Shown: positions 1-7,703 of the stretch, one piece after another | Position numbering within the stretch: position 1 is the stretch's first letter | Layout: every line of letters begins with the position of its first letter | Program-made: the position numbers and the translations under genes | The notes under the pieces: generated by a model | What the model was told of the DNA's origin: nothing | Seen by the model: the letters and a program-made list of their open reading frames with translations, nothing else | Databases searched by the model: none | Source of the DNA: Pseudomonadota bacterium | GTDB lineage: Bacteria > Pseudomonadota > Alphaproteobacteria > Sphingomonadales > Sphingomonadaceae | Direction of reading: 5' to 3' | Assembly: GCA_023386515.1 (NCBI GenBank) | Contig: JAEWJQ010000173.1 | Span: forward strand, 1 to 10,930 | DNA length: 10,930 nt

Positions 1-22
1 AAAGCCAACGCTGGATCGCGGC

Positions 23-328
23 TCAGCGTGCGGCGGTCTGGATTCCGGTTGCCTCGCGGGCGGCGCCCGTCGCCTGCGTGGCGCGGAACGACACGGGATA
101 GCCACCGGCAAAGCCGCTGACCCGGTCGCCGCGGACGACAAGGCGGAAGGGCGTGCCCGACGGATAACGGCGGCCCGAGATCACCTGGTGATCGCCGCTG
201 ACCTGGCTCGAGTAGATGTAGGTATAGCCCTCGTGCGTGAAGCTCTGGCGCGGGGCGCGAGCCTCGACGGTGGCGGTGGCAGTGACGGCAGCCGTAACGG
301 CGGCCAGGATCGAAATGGTCTTGCGCAT
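23..328 (-). CDS. Small secreted protein of unknown function
   Basis: A 101-residue protein that I cannot assign to a named family. Residues 1-24 look like a Sec signal peptide: a basic start (MRKT), an Ala/Val/Thr-rich hydrophobic stretch, and a plausible cut after VEA. The mature part has a run of aromatic residues (HEGYTYIYSS), then ISGRRYPSG and a VVRGDRVSG..GGYPVSF stretch that reads like short beta strands. This resembles small sphingomonad exported proteins I have seen only as hypotheticals. The start is supported by GGGAG at 335-339, six bases before the ATG. The gene is divergent from the DUF1800 gene, and the 209 bp between them should hold both promoters, although I saw no convincing -35/-10 pair on either strand. 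There are no cysteines and no catalytic motif. Likely real because of the signal peptide and RBS; its function and its final location in the envelope are unknown. Confidence 0.65.
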   Translation of the reverse strand: MRKTISILAAVTAAVTATATVEARAPRQSFTHEGYTYIYSSQVSGDHQVISGRRYPSGTPFRLVVRGDRVSGFAGGYPVSFRATQATGAAREATGIQTAAR

Positions 329-537
329 GATCGTCTCCCGCTTGGATGCGAGCCGGATCAGGTCCTTCCCCTACTTTCGTCCGGAGCGGGTATTGCGGTG
401 CAGCACGGCGCGCAACTGCAAGCCTGACCGTCCCGAATGCAGATCGCGCAATCGTGGGTTCAGGTCGACAATGACATAGATGTGCGACAAGTACCGCGTA
501 GCACAGACGAATCTTCCGGGAGTGGAGGAGCGTTTCG

Positions 538-2046
538 ATGTCCGAGGCAGCGATTGCGTTGAACCGGTTCGGGCTGGGTGCCCGGGCGCAGGAAGAGCCG
601 CCAGCCGATCCGCGCCGCTGGCTGGCCGAGCAGATCGAGCGATACCAGCCGCGTCCGTCGGCGCTGGCGTCCGTGCCGACGAGCGCGGCCGTGTCGGTCG
701 ATATCCAGGATTATCGGGCCGAACAGCGCGCGATGCGGATGGCGCAGGGGCCCGGGGCGAAACCGGCCGCCGCGCCTGCCGCTGGCGCGGCCATGGCGGT
801 GCCGCCCGCACCGACGACGATGACGGCGCCGGCAGCCACCATGCCATCGGCGACGTCGATCAAGCCGGCGATGCAGGAGGCGCGGCAGGCGGCGCGGCGA
901 CTCGCCCGTGACGATTATTCGACGCTGATTGCAGCGCGGGCGGCGGCGGCGGTGGCGAGCGACACGCCGTTCGCCGAACGGCTGGTGCATTTCTGGTCCA
1001 ACCACTTCGCGGTCTCGGCAGACAAGCTCGAACTGCTCGGTCTGTCCGGGACGCTGGAGATGGAGGCGATCCGCCCGCATCTGACCGGGCGCTTCTCCGA
1101 CATGCTGTTCGCGGTTGAGCGGCATCCGGCGATGCTGCTCTACCTCGACCAATCGGTGTCGGTCGGACCGGACAGTCCGCTCGGCGCGCGTATCGCGGCG
1201 CGGGGCAATCGCAAGGTCGGCCTCAACGAGAATCTCGCGCGCGAGATCATGGAGCTGCACACATTGGGTGTGCGCACCGGCTATACCCAGGCCGACGTCA
1301 CCGAATTCGCGCGGGCGATGACCGGCTGGACGGTGGGCGGCATCGGCGGGGGCGCCGGTGGGCGTTTCTCCGACGGCTGGACGCCCGGCAGCTTCGTCTT
1401 CGTCGATCGGGTCCATCAGCCGGGCGCGCGCACCATCCTCGGCAAGACCTATCCCGAGGGCGGGCAGGAACAGGCGCAGGCGGTGTTGATGGATCTGGCG
1501 GTCCACCCCGCCACCGCACGCCATATCGCCACCAAGCTGAGCCGGCATTTCGCCGGCGATACGCCACCGCCGGCGATGGTGGCCCGGCTGGAGGCCGCCT
1601 TCCTGCGGTCGGGCGGCGATCTGCCGACCGTCTATCGCGCGATCATCGCGTCGCCGGAAGCCTGGGCACCGGCCCCGGCCAAGTTCAAGACGCCCTGGGA
1701 ATGGTCGGTCTCGGTCGGTCGGGCTTTGGGCCCGGCTGCGCTGCCGCCGCCCTCGGTCGAGGGATTGATGAACCAGCTTGGCCAGCCCGTCTGGAAGCCG
1801 GGGCAGCCGATCGGCTACGACGACACCGCGCCGAGCTGGGCCGGGCCGGACGCGGTGATGCGCAGGGTCGAGGCGGCCCAGCGCTTCGCCTCGCGCGTGC
1901 CCGCCGCCGTCGATGCGCGCGCGCTGGCGGCGCAATTGTTCCCGGCGGCGGTGTCTCCGGCGACCGCCCAAGCGCTGCAACGCGCCGAGAGCCCGGCACA
2001 GGCCCTCGCCCTGTTGCTCGTCTCGCCCGAAATGATGCGGAGGTAA
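538..2046 (+). CDS. DUF1800 family protein
   Basis: A 502-residue protein of the DUF1800 family, whose biochemical role is not established. The N-terminus shows the family opening (ALNRFGLGA, then WLAEQIERY). Residues 151-157 read HFWSNHF, and residues 230-241 give NENLAREIMELH followed by TLGVRTGYTQADV and TGWTVGG, all typical of the family. Residues about 71-110 are a low-complexity Ala/Pro/Thr segment that looks like a linker or lineage-specific insertion. I see no signal peptide or membrane segment. The start is fixed by AGGAG at 526-530, seven bases before the ATG. The downstream DUF1501 gene begins 5 bp after the stop and has its own GGAGG inside the end of this gene, so the two form a pair, an association common in bacteria. 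The partner has a Tat signal and this protein has none, which raises the question of whether it is co-exported or stays in the cytoplasm. The family call is firm. Confidence 0.93.
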   Translation: MSEAAIALNRFGLGARAQEEPPADPRRWLAEQIERYQPRPSALASVPTSAAVSVDIQDYRAEQRAMRMAQGPGAKPAAAPAAGAAMAVPPAPTTMTAPAATMPSATSIKPAMQEARQAARRLARDDYSTLIAARAAAAVASDTPFAERLVHFWSNHFAVSADKLELLGLSGTLEMEAIRPHLTGRFSDMLFAVERHPAMLLYLDQSVSVGPDSPLGARIAARGNRKVGLNENLAREIMELHTLGVRTGYTQADVTEFARAMTGWTVGGIGGGAGGRFSDGWTPGSFVFVDRVHQPGARTILGKTYPEGGQEQAQAVLMDLAVHPATARHIATKLSRHFAGDTPPPAMVARLEAAFLRSGGDLPTVYRAIIASPEAWAPAPAKFKTPWEWSVSVGRALGPAALPPPSVEGLMNQLGQPVWKPGQPIGYDDTAPSWAGPDAVMRRVEAAQRFASRVPAAVDARALAAQLFPAAVSPATAQALQRAESPAQALALLLVSPEMMRR

Positions 2047-2051
2047 CCATT

Positions 2052-3194
2052 ATGGACCGTCGTACCTTCCTGCGCGGCGCCGGCACGATCGGCGTGCTCG
2101 GCGGCTTCGCGCCCCGTCTCGCCTTCGCCAAGGCGGCGACCGCCAAGCGGTTCGTCTTCATCATCCAGCGCGGCGCCGCCGACGGCATGGGCATCGTCGG
2201 TCCGGTCGGGGACCCCGCCTTCGTCGGCGCGCGCGGCGATCTGGCCGCAGACGTCGTCGCCGGCACCAAGCTCGACGCGATGTTCGCGCTGCACCCGGCG
2301 CTCGCCACCACTGCCGGCCTGTACAAACAGGGGCAGGCGCTGTTCGCCCATGCCATTGCCTCGCCGTATCGCGACCGCTCGCATTTCGACGGGCAGAACG
2401 TGCTCGAGACGGGCGGCGCGAGCGCCTATCAGCTGCGTGACGGCTGGATGAACCGGCTGCTCGGCATCGTCCCGCAGGAGGATGCGCATGCGATCGCGAT
2501 CGCGGCGACCGTGCCGATGGCCTTGCGCGGCAAGCGCGAGGTGGCGAGCTACGCTCCGTCCGCGCTGCCCCACGCCTCGGACGATCTGCTCGCGCGGGTG
2601 ACGCAGCTGTACCAGGGCGATGCGCAGCTCCACGCGCTATGGGACGAGGCGTTGTCGACGCGCCAGCTGACCGGCGACCTGACCGACAAGGATGCGCGCA
2701 ACACGGGCGCGCTGGCGGCGCGGCTGCTGTTGCCGGCGAACGGCGCACGGATCGCGACGATCGAGACCGGCGGCTGGGACACGCACGCCGGCCAGCGCGG
2801 GCGGCTGACCCAGCAGCTCAAGGCGCTCGACGCCATGGTCGGCGCGCTGAAGACGGGGCTCGGCCCGGTGTGGGACGACACGTTGGTCTTGGTCGCCACC
2901 GAATTCGGGCGGACGGTGGCGGTCAACGGCACCGGCGGCACCGACCATGGCACCGGCACCGCGGCGATGCTGCTCGGCGGCGCGGTCAAGGGCGGACGGG
3001 TGCTCGCCGACTGGCCCGGGCTGTCGCAGGCCAGCCTCTACGAGAACCGCGACCTCAAGCCGACTGCGCAGCTCGACGCCTTCATCGCGGGTGCGGTGGC
3101 GGATCACTTCTCGGTCGATCCCGCCCGCGCGATGCCGGCGCTGTTCCCTGCAAGCCAGAAGACGGCGGCGGTGGAGGGGCTGCTGCGGGTCTAG
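2052..3194 (+). CDS. DUF1501 family protein with twin-arginine signal
   Basis: A 380-residue protein of the DUF1501 family, which belongs to the alkaline phosphatase/sulfatase-like fold group; no substrate is known for this type. It opens with MDRRTFLRGAG, a good twin-arginine motif, then a weakly hydrophobic stretch with a plausible cut after AFA near residue 26, so export to the periplasm by Tat is expected. Family signatures follow: RGAADGMG with VGPVGDPAF (about 40-60), SHFDGQN at 110-116, ETGGWDTH at 238-245 and TEFGRT before TDHG at 297-300. The Asp and His residues in these motifs are candidate metal ligands by analogy with the superfamily; this is inference. ATG 2052 is chosen because GGAGG at 2039-2043 lies eight bases before it and because the twin-arginine signal starts there; the frame is open further upstream, but that stretch overlaps the DUF1800 gene and has no family character. 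It is probably co-transcribed with DUF1800. Its gene sits about 6 kb from tatABC. Confidence 0.93.
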   Translation: MDRRTFLRGAGTIGVLGGFAPRLAFAKAATAKRFVFIIQRGAADGMGIVGPVGDPAFVGARGDLAADVVAGTKLDAMFALHPALATTAGLYKQGQALFAHAIASPYRDRSHFDGQNVLETGGASAYQLRDGWMNRLLGIVPQEDAHAIAIAATVPMALRGKREVASYAPSALPHASDDLLARVTQLYQGDAQLHALWDEALSTRQLTGDLTDKDARNTGALAARLLLPANGARIATIETGGWDTHAGQRGRLTQQLKALDAMVGALKTGLGPVWDDTLVLVATEFGRTVAVNGTGGTDHGTGTAAMLLGGAVKGGRVLADWPGLSQASLYENRDLKPTAQLDAFIAGAVADHFSVDPARAMPALFPASQKTAAVEGLLRV

Positions 3195-3320
3195 CTCCTC
3201 CCCACGAGGGAGGGGGGCGCCGCAAGCGTGGTGGAGGGGCGTGCCCGCGAAGGTTGCGCGTTGTGGGTAACCCCCTCCGTCAGCGCATCCGCGCTGCCAC
3301 CTCCCCCGAGCCGGGAGGAG
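3195..3320. repeat. Intergenic palindromic repeat element, sphingomonad type
   Basis: The 126 bp directly after the DUF1501 stop form an imperfect inverted repeat, with CTCCTCCC at the left end and GGGAGGAG at the right end. Inside are smaller hairpins: CCTCCC/GGGAGG (3197-3202 with 3208-3213), a perfect CAGCGC-ATCC-GCGCTG (3281-3296), and CTCCC/GGGAG (3301-3305 with 3313-3317). Phrases such as GTGGTGGAGGGG and CCCCCTCCGTCAGCGC match what I remember as a non-coding element present in many copies in sphingomonad and related genomes. It has no open frame of interest. It may limit read-through from DUF1501 into argS or protect the mRNA end; only the structure is seen, and copy number cannot be judged from one window. 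Confidence 0.75.
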
Positions 3321-3369
3321 AGCGAGCGCCTTGCGGGAGGCGACCCACGCCCGTACATCGCGGCGCATC

Positions 3370-5097
3370 ATGACGCTCTATACCCGTTTCGCCGGCCATG
3401 TCGCCGCTGCCCTCGACACGCTGACCGCCGCCGGCACGCTGCCGGAAGGGCTCGATCGCCGCAACGTCACGGTCGAGCCGCCGCGCGATCCGAGCCACGG
3501 CGACCTCGCCACCAACGCGGAGATGGTGCTGGCCAAGCCGGCCGGGACCAATCCGCGGCTGTTGGCGGAAGCGCTGGGCGGCGAGCTCGGCAAGCTGCCC
3601 GAGGTGGCGGCGGCGAGCGTCGCGGGACCGGGCTTCATCAACCTGACGCTGACCGACGCCGCCTGGCGCGACGAGCTGGCAGCGATCCCCGCGGCCGGCC
3701 CCGACTACGGCCGTTCGACAATGGGGCAGGGCGTTCGCGTCAACATCGAATATGTCTCGGCCAATCCGACCGGGCCGATGCACATGGGCCATTGCCGCGG
3801 CGCCGTCGTCGGCGACGCGCTCGCCGCGCTGCTGGAATTCGCCGGCCATGACGTGATCCGCGAATATTACGTCAACGATGCGGGCGGCCAGGTCGACGTG
3901 CTCGCCCGCTCCGCCCACCTGCGCTACCGCGAGGCGCTGGGCGAAGACGTCGGCACGATCCCCGAGGGTCTGTATCCCGGCGACTATCTGGTGCCGGTCG
4001 GCCAGGCGCTCGCCGACGAGTTCGGCGATCGCTACGTCGCCGCGCCGGAGAGCGAATGGCTGGCGCTGTTCCGCACCCGTGCGGTCGCGGCGATGCTGGT
4101 GATGATCAAGGACGATCTCGCGCTGCTCGGCATCCACCACGACGTCTTCTCGTCGGAGGCGGAACTGCAGGCGGCGGGCAAGCCGGAGGCGGCGGAAGCC
4201 TGGCTGCGCGAGCACGATCTCGTCTATGACGGCGTGCTGGAGGCACCCAAGGGGGAGACGCCGGAGGATTGGGAGCCGGTCGAGCTGCCGCTGTTCCGCT
4301 CGAGCCGCTTCGGCGACGATCAGGATCGCCCGATCAAGAAGTCGAACGGCAGCTGGACCTATTTCGGCGCGGATCTCGCCTATCATTTCCAGAAGAGCCA
4401 GAACGCCGACCAGCTGATCGACATCTGGGGGGCGGACCATGCTGGCACGGTCAAGCGGATCGTCGCCGCCGTCGCCGCGCTGACCGGCGGCAAGACCCGC
4501 TTCGACGTCAAGCTGGTGCAGATGGTGCGGCTGCTGCGCGGCGGCGAGCCGGTCAAGATGTCGAAGCGGGCGGGCAATTTCGTCACCCTGGCCGATGTCG
4601 TACGCGAGGTCGGCAAGGACGTCGTCCGCTTCACCATGCTGACGCGCCGTGCCGATGCGCAGATGGACTTCGACTTCTCCAAGGTGGTGGAGGCGTCGAA
4701 GGACAATCCCGTTTTCTACGTCCAATATGCGCATGCGCGTATCGCCTCGCTGCACCGCCGCGCGGCGGAGGCGGGGATCGTCGCCGGAGAGGCCGATTTG
4801 TCCCGGCTTGATACGGAGGAACTGGCGCTGATCAAGCTGGCGGCGCAGTTCCCGCGCGTTGTCGAAACCGCCGCCGTGGCGCGTGAGCCGCACAGAATTG
4901 CGTTCTATCTGTATGACTTAGCAGCGGCTTTTCATGCTGCATGGAACGTCGGCAACGATCGGCCAGACCGCCGCTTCCTGATGCTCGACGATCATGAGGC
5001 GACGCGTGCGCGTCTCTTCTTGGCGGACGGCATCGCACAGATTATTCGTAACGGGCTCGCCATCATGGGCGTGGTGGCGGTTTCGGAGATGAAGTGA
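3370..5097 (+). CDS. argS: Arginyl-tRNA synthetase
   Basis: Class I aminoacyl-tRNA synthetase that joins arginine to tRNA-Arg in the cytoplasm using ATP; 575 residues, usual for bacterial ArgS. The N-terminal domain shows [14 protein letters not shown], a typical ArgS stretch. The catalytic domain carries SANPTGP followed by the HIGH-type signature HMGH at 138-141, and the KMSK loop KMSK at 396-399 ([10 protein letters not shown]). The C-terminal part (from about residue 455, [10 protein letters not shown] onward) is the DALR anticodon-binding domain. ATG 3370 ([10 protein letters not shown]) is chosen because it matches the family N-terminus. A TTG at 3331 with AGGAG inside the repeat would add 13 residues unlike the family. 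No good Shine-Dalgarno precedes ATG 3370. The stop overlaps the next start as TGATG, so the SPOR gene is probably translationally coupled. Confidence 0.97.
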   Translation: MTLYTRFAGHVAAALDTLTAAGTLPEGLDRRNVTVEPPRDPSHGDLATNAEMVLAKPAGTNPRLLAEALGGELGKLPEVAAASVAGPGFINLTLTDAAWRDELAAIPAAGPDYGRSTMGQGVRVNIEYVSANPTGPMHMGHCRGAVVGDALAALLEFAGHDVIREYYVNDAGGQVDVLARSAHLRYREALGEDVGTIPEGLYPGDYLVPVGQALADEFGDRYVAAPESEWLALFRTRAVAAMLVMIKDDLALLGIHHDVFSSEAELQAAGKPEAAEAWLREHDLVYDGVLEAPKGETPEDWEPVELPLFRSSRFGDDQDRPIKKSNGSWTYFGADLAYHFQKSQNADQLIDIWGADHAGTVKRIVAAVAALTGGKTRFDVKLVQMVRLLRGGEPVKMSKRAGNFVTLADVVREVGKDVVRFTMLTRRADAQMDFDFSKVVEASKDNPVFYVQYAHARIASLHRRAAEAGIVAGEADLSRLDTEELALIKLAAQFPRVVETAAVAREPHRIAFYLYDLAAAFHAAWNVGNDRPDRRFLMLDDHEATRARLFLADGIAQIIRNGLAIMGVVAVSEMK

Positions 5098-5822
5098 TGG
5101 CCGACGAGATGGATCTGCGACAGGACGATCGCCTGCCGTGGCTCGAGACCGTCGAGCCTGACGAGGAGCGGACCGCGCCGGTCGGCAAGGTGATCGCGCT
5201 GGTCGTGGTCGGGCTCGCCATCCTCGCGGCGATCGTCTTCGGCATCTACAAGCTGCAGACCCGTCACGGCGGCGGCAATGGCGAACTGATCGAGGCGCAG
5301 GAGGGCGATTACAAGGTGCGTCCCGACGATCCCGGCGGTCTGAAGGTCAAGGGCGAAGGCGACGCCGCGGTCGCGACTAGTGCCGGCAAGGCGGGCAATG
5401 CCGCGATCGATCTCAACGCCGTGCCCGAAAAGCCGGTCGATGGGCGCCGGGTCGCGCCAACCGCCGGCAAGGCGAAGGGCGACGGCGGCCGCAACACGGT
5501 GGCGCAGGTGCCGGCTTCAGGCGGCAAGCTGGTGGCGACGCCACCGGTGACCGCCCAGCGGCCGACCGGCCCCGGTTCGGCAAGCGGGGGATCGCTCGTT
5601 CAGCTCGGCGCTTATCCCTCGGAAGCCTCGGCGAATGCGGCCTGGGCTGGCTTCTCCAAGCGCTTCTCCTATCTCGCTCCGCTGGGCAAGGCGGTGCAGC
5701 CGGTCGCGACGGGCGGGCGCACGCTCTATCGCCTGCGCGTCAACGCCGGCAGCGCCAATCAGGCCGCGGATATCTGCGGCCGCCTGCGCGTCGCCGGCGA
5801 AAGCTGCTTCATCGCCAACTGA
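5097..5822 (+). CDS. SPOR-domain inner-membrane protein
   Basis: A 241-residue single-pass membrane protein. Residues 1-31 are acidic and cytoplasmic ([11 protein letters not shown]...), 32-53 are one hydrophobic helix (VIALVVVGLAILAAIVFG), 54-160 are a flexible Gly/Ala/Lys/Pro-rich periplasmic stretch, and about 164-241 are a SPOR domain (LVQLGAYPSEASANAAW ... YRLRVNAG ... CFIAN). SPOR domains bind peptidoglycan strands stripped of stem peptides, usually at the division septum, so a role in division or envelope remodelling is likely; this is family knowledge, not shown here. ATG 5097 is preferred, with GGAG at 5085-5088 eight bases before it. GTG 5094 would add only one residue. The argS stop overlaps this start, and the same argS–SPOR order is familiar from related bacteria. 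Confidence 0.9.
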   Translation: MADEMDLRQDDRLPWLETVEPDEERTAPVGKVIALVVVGLAILAAIVFGIYKLQTRHGGGNGELIEAQEGDYKVRPDDPGGLKVKGEGDAAVATSAGKAGNAAIDLNAVPEKPVDGRRVAPTAGKAKGDGGRNTVAQVPASGGKLVATPPVTAQRPTGPGSASGGSLVQLGAYPSEASANAAWAGFSKRFSYLAPLGKAVQPVATGGRTLYRLRVNAGSANQAADICGRLRVAGESCFIAN

Positions 5823-5828
5823 CCGGCG

Positions 5829-5845
5829 CGGCGATCCTGTCGCCG
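5829..5845. promoter_or_regulatory. Short hairpin after the SPOR gene
   Basis: A perfect 6-bp stem (CGGCGA, loop TCCTG, TCGCCG) begins seven bases after the SPOR stop. A short TTTT run lies about 17 bases further on, too far for a textbook intrinsic terminator. It could weakly end or stabilise the argS–SPOR transcript. The remaining part of the 138-bp gap up to 5960 shows no convincing promoter and only the Shine-Dalgarno of the next gene. Confidence 0.3.
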
Positions 5846-5960
5846 ACCGATGACGTTCCTCTTTTGTATGAGCGGGGGAGGAGACGCACGTCCGCACGCG
5901 ATCGGCTTCTGCTAATTGCTTCAGCCTGCTACGTTCCGCATGATAAATCAGGAGGGCAGG

Positions 5961-6653
5961 ATGCGGGTTCGGCGGGTGGCGTGGCTAGCGGTAGCGGGAA
6001 TGGCACTGACCGGGGCGCAGGATCGCCCGGCCCCGCCGCAGACCGGCAACGATACGGTCGTCACCGGCAAGCGGGATGAGCCCAGCATCGACCTGTCGGG
6101 ACGTGTTCCCAAATTGCATGGGGGTCTGTGGGTTTTCGATCGAACGGGCACGATGGTGACCGGGCATCCGATCAACGCCCCGCGCCAGCGCTTTCCGGGA
6201 GTCGGCGGTGGCGAGGGGCGGCCGTTTACCTTCCGTACCTGTCTGGAGGACGACGATCTGGCCGGTGCCTTGCGGCGCATGGCCGGCGAACGTTCCAGCC
6301 TGCCCGATCCGCAGCATTGCGGCCGGCTGCAATTGACCGTGGATAAGGGGCGCGTGAGCGGACGCCGCATGTGCGAGCTGACCAGCTTCGAGATTGGTCA
6401 ATCGCATTCGCGGCTGTCGATCGACGTCAGCGGCACCTATGATGCCCAGCGCCTCCGCTTGACCATGACCGGTAACGAGGGGACCGACGGCTTTGCGGAG
6501 GGTTACCGTTCCGTGCCGCGTCCGGCGACCTGGCGCTGGCGGGTGACCGCCTCGCGAGCCGGCGCCTGCCCGGACGACCGTCGCGCGCTGCGCGGCGCGG
6601 ACGAAACCGTCGACCTGATTTTCCTGCCGGGCGTCGATGGATCGGGTATCTAG
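5961..6653 (+). CDS. Secreted protein, DUF3617-like
   Basis: A 230-residue exported protein of unknown function. Residues 1-19 form a signal peptide (MRVRRVAWLAVAGMALTGA) with a likely cut before QD. Next comes a Pro/Gln-rich stretch with NDTVVTGKR (30-38), similar to the VVTG motif that opens many sphingomonad TonB-dependent receptors. From residue about 50 the layout recalls DUF3617: GGLWVFDRTGTM, then TCL (Cys94), Cys120, VSGRRMC (Cys138), and SGTYDAQRLRLTMTG. Cys203 is a fourth cysteine, so two periplasmic disulfides are possible. ATG 5961 is preferred over an in-frame TTG at 5916 because AGGAGG at 5950-5955 is spaced five bases from it and the signal peptide starts there. It lies between the SPOR gene and nagZ, which I expect to be adjacent in relatives, so it may be a later insertion. 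The family assignment is moderate; the gene and its secretion are well supported. Confidence 0.8.
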   Translation: MRVRRVAWLAVAGMALTGAQDRPAPPQTGNDTVVTGKRDEPSIDLSGRVPKLHGGLWVFDRTGTMVTGHPINAPRQRFPGVGGGEGRPFTFRTCLEDDDLAGALRRMAGERSSLPDPQHCGRLQLTVDKGRVSGRRMCELTSFEIGQSHSRLSIDVSGTYDAQRLRLTMTGNEGTDGFAEGYRSVPRPATWRWRVTASRAGACPDDRRALRGADETVDLIFLPGVDGSGI

Positions 6654-6660
6654 CCGGGGC

Positions 6661-6697
6661 GGCGGTAGCGCGCGTCGGCGCCGCGCGCTACACCGCC
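6661..6697. promoter_or_regulatory. Strong hairpin between DUF3617-like gene and nagZ
   Basis: GTAGCGCGCG (6665-6674) and CGCGCGCTAC (6682-6691) form a perfect 10-bp stem with a 7-base loop. GGCG (6661-6664) and CGCC (6694-6697) extend it after a 2-base bulge. It starts seven bases after the upstream stop and ends four bases before the nagZ ATG. There is no following T-run, so it is not a classic intrinsic terminator. It occupies the place where a Shine-Dalgarno would lie, so it may control nagZ translation or mark an mRNA end; the structure is seen, the role is inferred. Confidence 0.5.
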
Positions 6698-6701
6698 GCG
6701 C

Positions 6702-7703
6702 ATGAAGCCCGTCATCTTCGGCCTGTCCGGCCCTGTGCTCACTCCCGACGAGCGCGCCTTCTTCGCCGACGTCGAGCCCGCCGGCTACATCCTCTTCCGC
6801 CGCAACGTGGTGGACCGGGCGCAGCTGCGCGCCCTGACCGATGCCCTGCGCGATCTGGCCGGGCGCGACGATCTGGCGATATTGATCGACCAGGAGGGCG
6901 GCCGCGTCGCCCGCATGGGGCCGCCGGAGTGGCCCGCCTTTCCGGCCGGTCCCGCCTTCGCGAAGCTCTATGAGGCCGCGCCGATGTCGGCGATCCAGGC
7001 GATGCGCGCCAACGGCCAGGCATTGGGATTGATGCTGAGCGAGGTCGGCATCACCGTGGATTGTGCGCCGCTGCTCGACGTCGCGCAGCCCGATACGACC
7101 GAGGCGGTGGCGTCGCGCGCCTATGGCGCCGATCCGATGCAGGTCGCCGCGCTCGGCCGCGCGATGCTCGAAGGGTTGGCGGTGGGCGGTGTCGTCGGCG
7201 TCGTCAAGCATATGCCCGGCCATGGCCGCGCGATCGTCGACAGCCATTACGATCTGCCGACGGTAACCGCGGCGGCGGAGGCGCTGGCCGTCGACATCGA
7301 GCCTTTCCGCACCCTGCGTCATGCGATGATGGGCATGACCTCGCATATCGTCTTTCAGGCCTGGGATGCGGAGCGTCCGGCGACCTTGTCGCCCATTGTC
7401 ATCGATCAGGTGATCCGCGGTGAGATCGGCTTCGACGGGCTGTTGATGACGGACGACATCGACATGAAGGCGCTGTCCGGTACCGCCGGCGACAAGGCGG
7501 CGGGCGCGATCGCGGCCGGTTGCGATCTCGTGCTCGACTGCTGGGCGCGGATGGACGAGATGATCGACATCGCCGGCCGGCTCGGACCGATCGCGGCGCA
7601 CAGCCGCGCGCGTCTGGACCGGGCGATGGCGAGCCGCCGCGCGCCGGACGGCGACTTCGCCGAATTGATCGCGCGCCGCGACGCCTTTCTCGCCTTGGCG
7701 TGA
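6702..7703 (+). CDS. nagZ: Beta-N-acetylhexosaminidase NagZ (GH3)
   Basis: A 333-residue cytoplasmic glycoside hydrolase of family 3. NagZ removes N-acetylglucosamine from anhydro-muropeptides during peptidoglycan recycling. The compact single-domain length and the motifs fit: IDQEGGRVARM (substrate binding, about residues 64-74), KHMPGHG followed by DSH at 180-182 (the flexible loop whose His182 acts as general acid/base), and LLMTDDIDM, with Asp251 as the likely catalytic nucleophile by comparison with other NagZ proteins. There is no signal peptide, as expected. The N-terminus MKPVIFGLSG matches relatives, so ATG 6702 is secure even though no Shine-Dalgarno precedes it; a strong hairpin lies there instead. 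The stop overlaps, as TGATG, the start of a 17-codon frame leading to scpA. In some bacteria NagZ products control AmpC beta-lactamase induction; no ampR or ampC is visible here. Confidence 0.96.
   Translation: MKPVIFGLSGPVLTPDERAFFADVEPAGYILFRRNVVDRAQLRALTDALRDLAGRDDLAILIDQEGGRVARMGPPEWPAFPAGPAFAKLYEAAPMSAIQAMRANGQALGLMLSEVGITVDCAPLLDVAQPDTTEAVASRAYGADPMQVAALGRAMLEGLAVGGVVGVVKHMPGHGRAIVDSHYDLPTVTAAAEALAVDIEPFRTLRHAMMGMTSHIVFQAWDAERPATLSPIVIDQVIRGEIGFDGLLMTDDIDMKALSGTAGDKAAGAIAAGCDLVLDCWARMDEMIDIAGRLGPIAAHSRARLDRAMASRRAPDGDFAELIARRDAFLALA

Noticed and set aside
465..493. TCGACA at 465-470 as a -35 box for the DUF1800 gene
   Set aside because: The -35 match is good, but the hexamer 17 bases later (CAAGTA) is too poor a -10.
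460..1980. Long open frame of about 500 codons on the minus strand opposite DUF1800
   Set aside because: Arg/Gly/His-rich translation with no motif, lying wholly opposite a clear family gene; a GC-rich antisense artefact.
3331..3369. Upstream TTG start for argS adding 13 residues
   Set aside because: The added residues do not match ArgS N-termini and the RBS would lie in the repeat; ATG 3370 matches the family start.
3280..4893. Long open frame of about 537 codons opposite argS
   Set aside because: No domain, biased composition, and argS on the other strand carries all expected motifs.
5942..5947. GATAAA as a -10 box before the DUF3617-like gene
   Set aside because: It sits just three bases before the Shine-Dalgarno, so transcription would start within the RBS, and the best -35 is 20 bases away.
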